64,000 nt of DNA from CAZEAC01 sp964510065 (GCA_964510065.1 CAZEAC010000012.1:1-64000), one strand, 5' to 3'; positions 25,882 to 34,943 are shown, numbered from the stretch's first letter. Numbers and translations: made by a program. The notes: a model not told the origin generated them from the sequence alone.

Positions 25882-26976
25882 TTACTGCTTGGCGGTCGCA
25901 GTGTACGTCGTCGTGTATCGGAGGCGGACGTTTCTCGGATTGCCGAGAACTTTTCCATCCGGGAACTCAATCCCGAAATGGTCCGCCGATTTGGCTTTGT
26001 CGCCCAAGAAGCCTTTCTCGAAGAGGAATTTCCTCATTCGATCAGTGGCGCTCTTGATGTCGATCTTGCCGCCGGACGGGGTGTCTAACACCTCCCCGTT
26101 CAAGTAGCCGATAGCCGAGTCGGGTGTCCAGAACATCGCAGTTGTTTTCAACTGCGCTTTGTACTCGGCAAGAGTACATTCGGACATTTTGGCCATGGCG
26201 GCGAGCGCCGCTTCGGAGGCCGGTCCGCGCTTGCTCATGATGGCAAGAACTTCGTACCAGGCACCCGCGAGCGCTTCACCGAAGGCGGGGTTGTCCTTGA
26301 GTACGTCAGTTTTGACGACGATAAGATCCAGGATCTCTCCCGGAATCCTTGATGAGTCGAACAGTTTGACCGCCTTCGGATCCTGTTCGATCGCCAGTGT
26401 AAACGGGGCCCATGTGACCGCCGCGTCGATCTTCCCGCTCAGAAAAGCGGGAGCAATCGCGGTGTCTTCAAGGAGCGCCATTTCGACTGCACTGTGCTTG
26501 GCGCCGATAGTTTCAAGCCCGCGCGCGAGTAGATACTCGGACACCGTGGCTGGAACCCCATGCACCTTTTTGCCTTTGAGCCCGGCGAGACTTTCGATCT
26601 TCCCCTTGCGCCCGTAGACAACGTCATTACCGTTGCTGAAATCGCCCAAGATGACGGCTGTGGAGTCCACGCCAGCGATGGCGGGACTCATAAGCACATC
26701 CATACTGGTGATCGCCAGCGCATCGGCAGACCCTGGAGAGTAGGCTTCAATCGAGGCACCGTAATTGGCCGCGTGAACGACCTTGATTTTGATGCCCCTT
26801 TTGTCGGCGTGTTTCTTAAGGATCCCGGTCGAGTCGGCGTAGTACGAGGGCATCCACCCTGCGTACACGGAATCGACCAGGGTGAACTCAGTTTTCTGAG
26901 CGGCGAACGAACTGCTGGTAAAGCCAAGGGCCACCAGCACTAGCAGACACATACGGAACAGATATTTCATTTTCAT
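25882..26976 (-). CDS. ABC transporter substrate-binding protein (NMT1/urea-carboxylase-associated type)
   Basis: 364 aa. A Sec signal peptide (LLVLVALGFTSSSFA-A) precedes a type-2 periplasmic binding fold. The block YAGWMPSYYADSTGILKKHADKRG, then MDVLMSPAIAGVDSTAVILGDFSNGNDVV, matches what I know of the TIGR03427-like proteins found beside urea (guanidine) carboxylase. No carboxylase gene is present here, so the substrate is not established. An inverted repeat (GGTGACC / GGTCACC, 26997-27023) lies just upstream. Hairpins flank the gene on both sides. Confidence 0.85.
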   Translation of the reverse strand: MKMKYLFRMCLLVLVALGFTSSSFAAQKTEFTLVDSVYAGWMPSYYADSTGILKKHADKRGIKIKVVHAANYGASIEAYSPGSADALAITSMDVLMSPAIAGVDSTAVILGDFSNGNDVVYGRKGKIESLAGLKGKKVHGVPATVSEYLLARGLETIGAKHSAVEMALLEDTAIAPAFLSGKIDAAVTWAPFTLAIEQDPKAVKLFDSSRIPGEILDLIVVKTDVLKDNPAFGEALAGAWYEVLAIMSKRGPASEAALAAMAKMSECTLAEYKAQLKTTAMFWTPDSAIGYLNGEVLDTPSGGKIDIKSATDRMRKFLFEKGFLGDKAKSADHFGIEFPDGKVLGNPRNVRLRYTTTYTATAKQ

Positions 26977-27144
26977 TAAAAGGTCGCTGCAGTTTTGGTG
27001 ACCATTATTGAGGGTCGGTCACCTTAACCCTTTTGAGAGCCGCGAAAGTATTCTGGATGCTTGCCGGTGATTACACCTGCGCGCGCCGCCAGAATGTTGA
27101 ATGCGAACTCCCGGAACCAATGAAGGATTTTCATAACCATGACG

Positions 27145-27174
27145 CGGCGGTGGGAGCGAAATCTCCCACCGCCG
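27145..27174. other. strong intercistronic stem-loop after the PspA-like gene
   Basis: CGGCGGTGGGAG (27145-27156) and CTCCCACCGCCG (27163-27174) form a perfect 12-bp GC-rich stem with a 6-base loop. It lies 14 nt beyond the stop of the PspA-like gene. There is no T-run on the minus strand, so partial termination or transcript processing is more likely than full termination. Confidence 0.65.
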
Positions 27175-27188
27175 TCATACTGGCTGCT

Positions 27189-28067
27189 TTACAGTCGCGG
27201 CCGCCCACCTGCCGGAGGTGTTCCGCTCGAAGCCGCGACGCCGGGAGTTTCCGCTACCGGTTTGACTCCCGTTGCTGCCTGATTCTTGAGCGCACGCTCG
27301 GCGAGCATCGCCTTGAGCTTATCGCCCGAGGTGACTGAACGACCGGCTTCGGCGTATTGAGCGTCCTGAACATTGACGTCAGTTCCGGCCATCTTGCTCG
27401 AAATTCGAGCCTTGGCTTTAAGCTCGCGAGCCTGACGCCGCACCGCTTCCATCGGACCGCTCTGGCTGCTCAGTGAAATTCCCTGCATCCGCTCATTGAG
27501 TTGGACAAGGGTATTGTCCGAGACGTAGTCGGCGATGAGCTGGGCTTTCTCTTCTGGCAGCTTCTGCAAGCGATCCTTGAGAGCCGTGAGGTTACGCATA
27601 TGCGCTCCCATGTTCTCTTCGGTTTGCTTCATCTGTGCCTCGATATCTGCCTGCCGCTCATCGATCCTTGTGATCTCGTTGTCGAAGCGTTCGAATGCCG
27701 CCTTGTGCTGCTCCATCAGGTCTTTGTTGGCCTGATTTGGAGCTGCGGCGTGTATCGCTTCCGCTTCGGCGAACTTGTTCATTGCGCCTTCGCGCTTTAT
27801 GATCAAGTCCGCTTCGCTCTTGTTGAGCCGCTCCATCTCTCCTCGCTTGAGCTCCATCTGGGCTTCGACCTGACTGACAGCTGATAAGAGCTGATCGTAA
27901 TCGGCCTTCACCTGACGTGCTTCGAGATCTGCGGCATCGGCGATACCTGCGGTGCTGCCGGTAAACTGTTCGTCTGCAGAGCGCTCAACTGCCAGCGCTT
28001 TGCGTGTAAACAAGTTCCCGAACCATCGGAATATTGCCCCGAGTAGGCTAGGTTTTGATTCATTCAT
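27189..28067 (-). CDS. PspA/IM30-like coiled-coil protein
   Basis: 292 aa from ATG 28067 (an ATGAATGA context; a longer frame to 28142 overlaps the upstream gene). A short amphipathic N-terminus with GAIFRWFGNLFTRKALA is followed by a long coiled coil from about 50 to 190, rich in Gln, Glu and Lys. This is the shape of PspA/Vipp1 (ESCRT-III-like) proteins that coat stressed inner membranes. Length exceeds PspA (222 aa); the extra is a C-terminal Ala/Pro-rich tail. It is sandwiched between a two-TM coiled-coil protein and the ABC importer genes. Confidence 0.72.
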   Translation of the reverse strand: MNESKPSLLGAIFRWFGNLFTRKALAVERSADEQFTGSTAGIADAADLEARQVKADYDQLLSAVSQVEAQMELKRGEMERLNKSEADLIIKREGAMNKFAEAEAIHAAAPNQANKDLMEQHKAAFERFDNEITRIDERQADIEAQMKQTEENMGAHMRNLTALKDRLQKLPEEKAQLIADYVSDNTLVQLNERMQGISLSSQSGPMEAVRRQARELKAKARISSKMAGTDVNVQDAQYAEAGRSVTSGDKLKAMLAERALKNQAATGVKPVAETPGVAASSGTPPAGGRPRL

Positions 28068-28080
28068 AGTTTTGGTCTGT

Positions 28081-29010
28081 TTACTGTCGTTGGGATCTTT
28101 TTCCAGCCTCCAAGTACACCTGATCATCGGCACTCGTATCATTCTGACCGAGCTTGGTTAGCCGATCTTCAACCCGCTTGGCTGCCTGAACCGCCTGCAA
28201 GAGGCGGTTTTCGGCTTCGCCGTCTGGTTGAACAAGTGTCTCACCATCTCCCACTGAGGAGAGTCGGGTGAGGTCAAGGAGGGTTACTTTCATCGCTTGT
28301 TCGAGACCGTTCGATTCAGCGAGGGCATCTTGCAGCTCTGCTTCATACTTACGGTACGACCGAATGGTTGCCTCGTTCGAGTCAATCCGTCGCTGTAACG
28401 CTTCGGGTTTCTCCGAACTTGCCAACTGCTTCTTCCATGCACGCACCTCTTTCTCAAGGCCCGCAAGGTCGATCCGTTGAAGCGCTTGGAATGTTCCGAG
28501 CGCCTTACGTAAGACCGCGATACCCTGATGAAAGGCGTCATGCGCGAGGGCGAGATACTGCTCGACCCCGTGATTGCCTTTGGCTTTGGCGGCCATTAGA
28601 TAGTCACGAAGCTCGTTAAAAGCCGCGATTAACTCGCTTGCTTCGGTTCCGCCTTCGGTGAAGTCGGCGGCGTCGCAATCGGTGACTAACTTCTGGAACT
28701 CAGCTTTGCGATTCTGGGCCAGTTGAATCGTAAGCTGCTGTACGTATTCGGCCGTGAGGCGCTCTCCCCGGATGAAATAGTTCACCACCCAGGATCCAGC
28801 GCCGACCACGAAGCCGAGTAACGTTGCCAACACCGCAGGTTCACTTGGCCCAATGACCACACTCCAAAGGAGTGCCAAACCACCCAGCGCCACCGGAAAG
28901 GTGGTCGCCGGGTGGCTGACCGTTTTCTTGAGAATTGCCCTGCCGACGTTGCCCGATTGTAAGTCGGCGTCGGTCACTGGCTTCTCCGGTCGATCCTGGT
29001 TTTCTTGCAT
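28081..29010 (-). CDS. two-TM coiled-coil membrane protein
   Basis: 309 aa. About 35 cytoplasmic residues, then two adjacent TM helices (near 37-54 and 57-76), then a long charged helical region to the end with heptad-like patterning. No family is recognised. It could dock the PspA-like protein, whose gene starts 13 nt downstream, onto the membrane. The start is 9 nt after the stop of the SBP-OmpA gene, so it is within the operon. Confidence 0.65.
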   Translation of the reverse strand: MQENQDRPEKPVTDADLQSGNVGRAILKKTVSHPATTFPVALGGLALLWSVVIGPSEPAVLATLLGFVVGAGSWVVNYFIRGERLTAEYVQQLTIQLAQNRKAEFQKLVTDCDAADFTEGGTEASELIAAFNELRDYLMAAKAKGNHGVEQYLALAHDAFHQGIAVLRKALGTFQALQRIDLAGLEKEVRAWKKQLASSEKPEALQRRIDSNEATIRSYRKYEAELQDALAESNGLEQAMKVTLLDLTRLSSVGDGETLVQPDGEAENRLLQAVQAAKRVEDRLTKLGQNDTSADDQVYLEAGKRSQRQ

Positions 29011-29019
29011 TTTGCCTTT

Positions 29020-30570
29020 CTACAGCCCTCCTCCCTCCAGCAGCACAAACTCGACTCGTGGTAAACGAGCGTTGTACGCGCGCTGGGGTTCGTTGGGCTT
29101 TCGTGGTGGTGGCTGTCTGTAACCCACACCTTCCGGGCGAAGCCGATTTTTGTCGACGGAATGTACCAATGTGAGGTATCTCCCGACGACTTCGGCCCGT
29201 TCAAGGGAGAGCTTTTGGATCTCCTCTTCGTCTCCCGGGCCGGTATGGCCTCTAATCGCGATGCGTTGACCTCCGTAGTTGTGTAGCAGCAGTTCGGCAA
29301 TCTTATCGACCGCCGCCTTGCCGCTGTCATCGAGGAGGTTATCGCCCGCCCGAAAGGTGACTGGTTCGGCATTGAGCGAACCCAGTACCCGTAATTTCGA
29401 CCAAGCCTGGTCATCCAGCGCCGTGAACTCAATCTGTTTTCCGAGCCCGGCACCCGCCTTCACCACGGAGCGTTTTGTAAGCTCCTTGAGAACGGTCGGG
29501 TTGACGAGCGTATACGGATTGTCCAAGACACCGGCGCCGAGCCGCTTCGATCTTTCGAGCACGTTTTTGCAAGAGGTGATAGTGCGAACCACCCCCTCCT
29601 GCGGCTGCAAAGAGGAGCTGCCACTGACGGCGACTCCAAATTGCAGCTGACAGTTTTCGGCCAGATCAAACCAATCGATCTTGCCGAGCATGTTGTCCAA
29701 CGTGTCTTTGGATAACCCCTCGCTCTTCTTCATTGCGTCGAGCATCTCGTCACGATTTCTCGCGTAGTGATCGACGGTCGCAAAGTACGACTCGAAAAAG
29801 CCCACCGTGGTATCCGGCTGGCGCGAGAGAAAATCCCGCGACACCACGAATACGTCGACGATGTAGCCATCGAACGAAGAAGAGCTCAAGATCACCTTAA
29901 GATCTTTGAGCTCAGTAAGAGCTTTGGATAGCTCCGGCTCCCAAAGCACGAATGCGTCACCCTCGCGGCGTTTTGCCCGCTTGAGGACTTCATCAATGCC
30001 GTTTACCGGAACTCGCCAGCTTTCCGAACTCGCCATTCCTGGTAAGTCGAAGTCGCTGGTCACAAGATCCATGAAGAAGGAGCTCGGACTGTCGGCCGTA
30101 TACACGATCCGAGTGCCGAGTCCCTCCAGCTCTTTGATGTTTCCGCGTGGAAACTTACCGGCAAAACCCACGAGCGCGTCCGCGCCGCGAGAGCTGCCGA
30201 TAGCTGCCACGATGACCCCCGGAAATTGGTGTTTTGCACCATGTTCCAGGTAACTGTTGATGGGGAGCATAATCATCTCATACTCCCCCCGTGCGAACTT
30301 ATCGAGCCTCTCCGCATAGGCTCCTTTGTCATCGGTAAATGCCACAGTACTTCCCTTTGTCGGGGACACTTTTTGCATCTCCGGTGAACGCAGGAACCAG
30401 TAACCGAGATAGCCGTCACCGCCAACTCTGACGGTTTTGGCTGCGGCCCGAGGATCGCTTGTGCGAAGCTGCGTCTTCTTTTCAAGGAGAGGACGCGTGA
30501 ACTTCCACGCTACTATTGCGGCCGAGCCCAAAAGGACCAGGAGCAATAATCCTACGGTTGATTTTTTCAC
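29020..30570 (-). CDS. substrate-binding protein fused to OmpA domain (copy 2)
   Basis: 516 aa. An N-terminal hydrophobic helix (7-23, no clear cleavage) anchors a periplasmic type-2 binding-protein fold at about 45-330 (VRVGGDGYLGYWFLRS, then DAFVLWEPELSKALTEL). The C-terminal ~130 residues are an OmpA/MotB-like domain (IAIRGHTGPGDEEE, LSLERAEVVGRYL, RLRPEGVGYRQPPP). A cleft that binds a small ligand is thus joined to a peptidoglycan-binding module. It is paralogous in design to the gene at 31343, with a VWA lipoprotein gene between them. Confidence 0.8.
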   Translation of the reverse strand: MKKSTVGLLLLVLLGSAAIVAWKFTRPLLEKKTQLRTSDPRAAAKTVRVGGDGYLGYWFLRSPEMQKVSPTKGSTVAFTDDKGAYAERLDKFARGEYEMIMLPINSYLEHGAKHQFPGVIVAAIGSSRGADALVGFAGKFPRGNIKELEGLGTRIVYTADSPSSFFMDLVTSDFDLPGMASSESWRVPVNGIDEVLKRAKRREGDAFVLWEPELSKALTELKDLKVILSSSSFDGYIVDVFVVSRDFLSRQPDTTVGFFESYFATVDHYARNRDEMLDAMKKSEGLSKDTLDNMLGKIDWFDLAENCQLQFGVAVSGSSSLQPQEGVVRTITSCKNVLERSKRLGAGVLDNPYTLVNPTVLKELTKRSVVKAGAGLGKQIEFTALDDQAWSKLRVLGSLNAEPVTFRAGDNLLDDSGKAAVDKIAELLLHNYGGQRIAIRGHTGPGDEEEIQKLSLERAEVVGRYLTLVHSVDKNRLRPEGVGYRQPPPRKPNEPQRAYNARLPRVEFVLLEGGGL

Positions 30571-30595
30571 TTTCTTTTTGGTTTCTGCAGATGTG

Positions 30596-31318
30596 TTAGT
30601 TTCCGAAACTACCGCTTTCGCCCACGGTTTCTTCGAGTGCCTTTCTTAGCGACAACTCATCGTTGGCGTCTTTGTAGGTCACTGAGTACTTTCGCAGTGA
30701 ATGCGAGCTTCCCAGGCAAAGTCCGATCGTATAGATCGGTATTGCCTGCCTATAAGAGAAGGGGCCGCAGTTGTTTTCACTGCCGACGTCGCCGTCGCTG
30801 GCCTCTCCGTCAGTAACGGTGATGAGTCGAAACTCACCATAGTTAAGCTGTCGTGCTCGTTGCTCGGCCAGTCGGCCGATGCCAAACTTGATAGCCTCGT
30901 TTAATGGAGTGCCACCACCCTCGCTGACCGTCCTAACCGCTTGCAAGAACTGCGCGCGGTTATTTGGGCCAAGTGGCACGACTTCGCGGCTGCCCGCGAT
31001 GTCAAATACCACCAAGCCAAGGTTGGCGTTAGTAGGAACGACTTTCAAGAAGCTCTCAATGGCCTTCTTAGCCACATTGATCTTCTTTGAGCCGCTGCAC
31101 TTCTCTTCCATGCTGCCGCTGCCATCGAAGATGAAGTAGAAGTTTCGCGTGAGCGAAGCTACCGCGTCTTTCGGTGGAGCGGGCGGTGGCGCCTCTTTTG
31201 CCTGCGCTTGTACTGCTGGCGGAGCCGTGCCGGCTGCCGGTCTTGGTGGCTGCGCATCACAGCCCGAGGTCAAAACGACCAGGAGCAGTGCTATCGCGAG
31301 GAAGTCTCTAGTTTTCAT
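30596..31318 (-). CDS. von Willebrand factor A-domain lipoprotein
   Basis: 240 aa. A lipoprotein signal ends in LTSGC (lipidated Cys20), followed by a Pro/Ala-rich linker to about 50. The VWA domain has a complete MIDAS: DGSGS at 65-69, the Thr in GGGTPLNEA, and the Asp in VTDGEASD. Four further Cys (CSGSKK, NNCGPF, IGLCLG) may form disulphides. The metal-dependent adhesion site is expected to bind a partner in the periplasm, perhaps the flanking SBP-OmpA proteins. It is 24-25 nt from each neighbour. Confidence 0.85.
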   Translation of the reverse strand: MKTRDFLAIALLLVVLTSGCDAQPPRPAAGTAPPAVQAQAKEAPPPAPPKDAVASLTRNFYFIFDGSGSMEEKCSGSKKINVAKKAIESFLKVVPTNANLGLVVFDIAGSREVVPLGPNNRAQFLQAVRTVSEGGGTPLNEAIKFGIGRLAEQRARQLNYGEFRLITVTDGEASDGDVGSENNCGPFSYRQAIPIYTIGLCLGSSHSLRKYSVTYKDANDELSLRKALEETVGESGSFGN

Positions 31319-31342
31319 AAGCAGGTTCTCCTTTCGGTGTCC

Positions 31343-33025
31343 TTACTCTTTGAAAACAGCGGACTCGCCCTCGATGTTCTTAATCGAGAACACCACGCGC
31401 CGGTTGGCGGCCATATCTTCAGTGCTCCGCGGTTTCGGTACTTTGGGCGTCGCAACGCCGAGGCCGGCCGCGATAACCGCGGTAGCTCCGACATTGATAC
31501 CCTTTTTCTTGCAGTACTCGATGTACGATGCTCGAACCGCATCTGCTCGTTCCAAGCTGAGATTCTTCAGCCGTTGTTCGACAAGTTGAATCTCAATGGG
31601 AGATCGGTTTTGTGCTTTGAGCTGCAAGAGACGCTGCACGTCGGCATGGCCTTCGATCAGCATCACCGCTCCGGAGTACTTCTGCGAAAGCTTAAGTGCC
31701 GCCGCAAAGTCCTCCGCGTAGGTCGCTTCAGGGAACAGCTTCTGATCAGGTTCGAAGTTGATTTCGATCTGAAAGAGTGTTCCGTCGGTCGAGAAGGTCG
31801 CCGCCTCGCTCGCAATTTTTGATTCGATAAGCTGCGTCGCTTTCGCGATATCAACTTTCGTCACCGCGAGCTTGCCGCCGGTGTCTTTCAACCCGGTGCT
31901 AAGCTTGGCGTAGTCCCACTTTGCCTGTTCCGGGCTGACCGTTTGACTGATCAATCCCATCGCCGACAGAGTGTTTCCGATCTCAAGCGCCGTTGCCGAG
32001 AAGGTCACCGTGGTTTCCACTTCGTTGAAAAAGCGGATATTCCCTGATAACCCGACAAACTCACAATCAGCGAGCAGGCCCTCGACATCTGCGACCATCG
32101 TCGATGATCCGAAGAAGGTGTTTGCACCTTTTCCCAACACCTGTTGGTACTCGGTGCCCTTTGACTTCGCCAGATCTTCGATCGCTTCCTGGCCCTTGTG
32201 CAGCGCCCGGACGACTTTTTCAGCGGTATCACGATTCCTCGAGAACCAATCCTTGCGCGCGGCAAGGACGTCAACGATCAGCCCTTTGGCGGTCTTGGTT
32301 GACAGCAGAATCTTGGCTCCTTTCACGGAACCTTCAACTCCAGTGCCTTCCTTGCCGCCCGAGGTGAGCGTGGCTGCATCAGGGCTGATGCAGAACACCG
32401 CCGCGATCGATGGGTCCGAAGTGAACGCCGACACCGGGTCAATTATCTTGCCCTTGGTGTCGGTCTTCGGGATCGTGAGCTCTTTGAACCACACGAAGGT
32501 GACCTCCGATGGTTTAACGCCCGCGTCCTCGAGGATGCTTCCCGCGAAGCGAAGATGCGGGCCCCAGAGTTGAAGCGCGATCTTCTTACCTCTCAGATCC
32601 TGTGGCTGTCGGATGCCCGGCCGGACAACCAAACAATCGCCGCCGGCGCTGAAGGTGTATTGATGCAGGACCACAAGTTCGACACCGGCCCTTTTGAAGG
32701 CCGAAGCCGCGCCCATGACCTGATCGAATGTTCCACGGAGCAACGGATTTCCGTCGAGCACACCCTGCGCCTGTTTCGCGAAGTCGTCTTCGTGGGTTAA
32801 TGCCACGGGGACTCCTTCTGCCGCGAAGATGCGCCGATGCTCCGCCATGATAGTGGCCATGTCGCCACCCCAGGTGATCATCGGAACACTGATCGGGCTG
32901 CTTCGAACCGACCCTGCACGAAGTGTCAGCAGATTATCCAGTGTCTTAATCGGCACCGGAGTAACCTGCGCGAGCGCGGAACTGCACCACGCCACCAACA
33001 TTGTGACCAACATGATGACTCTCAT
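31343..33025 (-). CDS. substrate-binding protein fused to OmpA domain (copy 1)
   Basis: 560 aa from ATG 33025, which begins a normal signal peptide (VIMLVTMLVAWCSSALA-Q). An ATG at 33109 has a better ribosome site (GCGGAG) and would add 28 residues, so the start is unsettled. A periplasmic binding fold (SVPMITWGGDMATIMAEHRRIF, RQPQDLRGKKIALQLWG) spans about 20-330. It is followed by an OmpA-like domain (VMLIEGHADVQ, LSLERADAVRASYI, AANRRVVFSI). This is the first gene of the operon that ends at 22042, so its product may sense the ligand for the system. Confidence 0.8.
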   Translation of the reverse strand: MRVIMLVTMLVAWCSSALAQVTPVPIKTLDNLLTLRAGSVRSSPISVPMITWGGDMATIMAEHRRIFAAEGVPVALTHEDDFAKQAQGVLDGNPLLRGTFDQVMGAASAFKRAGVELVVLHQYTFSAGGDCLVVRPGIRQPQDLRGKKIALQLWGPHLRFAGSILEDAGVKPSEVTFVWFKELTIPKTDTKGKIIDPVSAFTSDPSIAAVFCISPDAATLTSGGKEGTGVEGSVKGAKILLSTKTAKGLIVDVLAARKDWFSRNRDTAEKVVRALHKGQEAIEDLAKSKGTEYQQVLGKGANTFFGSSTMVADVEGLLADCEFVGLSGNIRFFNEVETTVTFSATALEIGNTLSAMGLISQTVSPEQAKWDYAKLSTGLKDTGGKLAVTKVDIAKATQLIESKIASEAATFSTDGTLFQIEINFEPDQKLFPEATYAEDFAAALKLSQKYSGAVMLIEGHADVQRLLQLKAQNRSPIEIQLVEQRLKNLSLERADAVRASYIEYCKKKGINVGATAVIAAGLGVATPKVPKPRSTEDMAANRRVVFSIKNIEGESAVFKE

Positions 33026-33109
33026 AGTCTTTTTTTGTATGTGTTTCCGTGAGTAGTAGGAATAAATATTGGAGTACTTGCTACCCACCTCTTTCTTCCA
33101 ATATTGCAT

Positions 33110-33434
33110 TGCAAAATCTCCGCGAGCGACTTATTGATGCGCTGCTTCGAAAGTGCAATGAGGAGTAAACTCTAACTTCCAAGTTAGTGTTCCTCTTTCT
33201 TCTACTCCTACCTAATTTAAAAAGAGCCACTCTCGGAATGCTGCAAGCACCCCGAGAGCGTCGGACACACGTGTCCTATTCTTTCAAATAATCGAGGAGC
33301 AAGTTTATCATGCCCATAATCCTTAACATAACGACGAAAACGTAGTCGGGAAGGGTAGTTGCAAGACTTTGGAGCTGGCTCCTTACACTTTTCTGGTACG
33401 AGTTAAGTGCCCGCAAGCAAAGATTGTCAGAACG
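33110..33434. promoter_or_regulatory. upstream region of the large operon
   Basis: No gene is seen. It holds a hairpin at about 33230-33257 (CTCTCGG / CCCGAGAG) and a GGACAC-AC-GTGTCC inverted repeat at 33263-33276, either of which could be an operator or leader structure. It must contain the operon promoter, but I could not pick out a convincing -35/-10 pair. The repeat copy at 33435 closes the gap toward the next gene. Confidence 0.4.
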
Positions 33435-33507
33435 CAAAACCCGTGACGGTCCCACGTGTCCCTACTTTCCAGAAAAGTAGGGACATGTGGGACCGTCACC
33501 GGTTTTG
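33435..33507. repeat. hairpin repeat family A, copy 3
   Basis: CAAAACCCGTGACGG to CCGTCACCGGTTTTG with the same CCCACGTGTCCCTACTTT core. It is the least perfect copy: CACGTG pairs with CATGTG, and one end base is changed. It stands between the large operon and the ROK-like gene, in intergenic DNA. Confidence 0.9.
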
Positions 33508-33572
33508 GCGGCTTGAGTAGGGTTTCAAATTGGGTGAGAATCGCCGTTCTGCCTGTAGTAAAGATGTAGTTT

Positions 33573-34943
33573 ATGCCTCCTCACCAGCAAGCTTCCGTTA
33601 TCGCCGCAGCAAAGACCAATCCGCTTACTTCCGCCACCTTCGGCGCAGGCGTTTCGATAGGTCAGCCGCTCGCCCTCACCCTTGTTGTTGGCGGCACCAG
33701 CTTCCGTGTCGTCATGCGTGGCACGAATGTCGAGAATGTGTTGGCGCAGGTTGCTTGGGAAGATTTTCGAAAGGAAAAAGGTGGCCAACCTATTAAAGAT
33801 ATGGCCCCCGATTTTGTCCGGCACATTGCCGGACTCACGCGCCGTTCGCTCGATACGCTTCGCGTTCCGGTGGAACAAATTGCGTTGATTGATGCATCTG
33901 CCGCGGGGCATGTGAGCTGCGATGATGGTATTGTAAAAATTAATACTCAAAATACCGGCGTACACTTTAGTGAGTATCGTCTCGGCTATGAATTTTCAAA
34001 AGCACTCATCGACTGTGCCGATGGTGCATCGCGACTTCCTGATGAGCGCGGCTGGCTTGAAAGAATCAAAGAGAGCGGCGCGAATGACGCAGTACGCGGC
34101 GCGCAGGGTGAAATTCTCGATCCGATGGGACGGCTTTACGGCGCAAAAGAGAAAAGTTTGATTTTTATCATCGTCGGCACGGGTTGCGGCGCGATAAGCC
34201 TTGTCGACGGCCGGCCTACAAGCGATGTCATTGAGGCTGGACATACTCTGCTTTTTAATGAAGTCGAGAAACGTTTCGAGCATTGGACGCTTGATAAGCT
34301 TCAATTCCGCCATTGTTACGACGGCTCGAAATTTATTAATTGTCCCGAACGCTATACCTATCTCGAACATCTTATCGCGGGTCCCTGGCTTGCAATCGGT
34401 TTTGGAAAGTCGTTAGGCTTCGATAACGGCCTAAAATATGAATTGGTGGCAATGCTCAATGAAAGGCTTGTCGGACGAGGCGAAGCGCCTCGTGTCACTA
34501 TTAACGATATTCATGCGCTCATTGACCTTGAGCAGAGTAAATACGCCGAATGGGGCGAACGGGTGAACGATTCCATCGCCAAACTAATCAATACTGAAAT
34601 CTTCGAGGTGCAGCTTGCCGATTCGCTTCTTTCGAGGCACAGCAAATTTAGTTCCGATAGAAATCAGCTGCTCGAAAAGCTCTGGCAATATAAAATTAAT
34701 AAAATATATGAGCTCGCGGCGGCGCTTGCAGTGCTGCATGAGCGTTATCCAACTCTGCCGATTGTATTAGCGGGTGGTGTTGCCGAGCGATTGTCGAAAG
34801 ATCCTAACTTTATGCCGATCATGGATAAGATAGTTGGCAAAAATGTGGTGAAGGTATCGTTGATCAGCGGTGAAAGGCGTGAATCGGCGTTTGGGCTGAG
34901 CGTTGTTGAAAAAATGGCGCCGGCCGCTGCGACCATCCATTAA
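33573..34943 (+). CDS. ROK/hexokinase-like sugar kinase family protein
   Basis: 456 aa. The ASKHA phosphate-1 loop reads LTLVVGGTSFRVVM, followed by a kinase-type fold with FIIVGTGCGAISLVDGRP (phosphate-2 like) and IEAGHTLLF. A late IVLAGGVAERL is the adenosine-binding glycine motif. The family normally has Asp two residues before the first GGT; here it is Val, which could weaken phosphotransfer. Length is above the usual ROK size (~300 aa) and nearer hexokinases. The substrate is unknown. Its TAA stop is the first base group of the hairpin at 34941-34962. Confidence 0.72.
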   Translation: MPPHQQASVIAAAKTNPLTSATFGAGVSIGQPLALTLVVGGTSFRVVMRGTNVENVLAQVAWEDFRKEKGGQPIKDMAPDFVRHIAGLTRRSLDTLRVPVEQIALIDASAAGHVSCDDGIVKINTQNTGVHFSEYRLGYEFSKALIDCADGASRLPDERGWLERIKESGANDAVRGAQGEILDPMGRLYGAKEKSLIFIIVGTGCGAISLVDGRPTSDVIEAGHTLLFNEVEKRFEHWTLDKLQFRHCYDGSKFINCPERYTYLEHLIAGPWLAIGFGKSLGFDNGLKYELVAMLNERLVGRGEAPRVTINDIHALIDLEQSKYAEWGERVNDSIAKLINTEIFEVQLADSLLSRHSKFSSDRNQLLEKLWQYKINKIYELAAALAVLHERYPTLPIVLAGGVAERLSKDPNFMPIMDKIVGKNVVKVSLISGERRESAFGLSVVEKMAPAAATIH

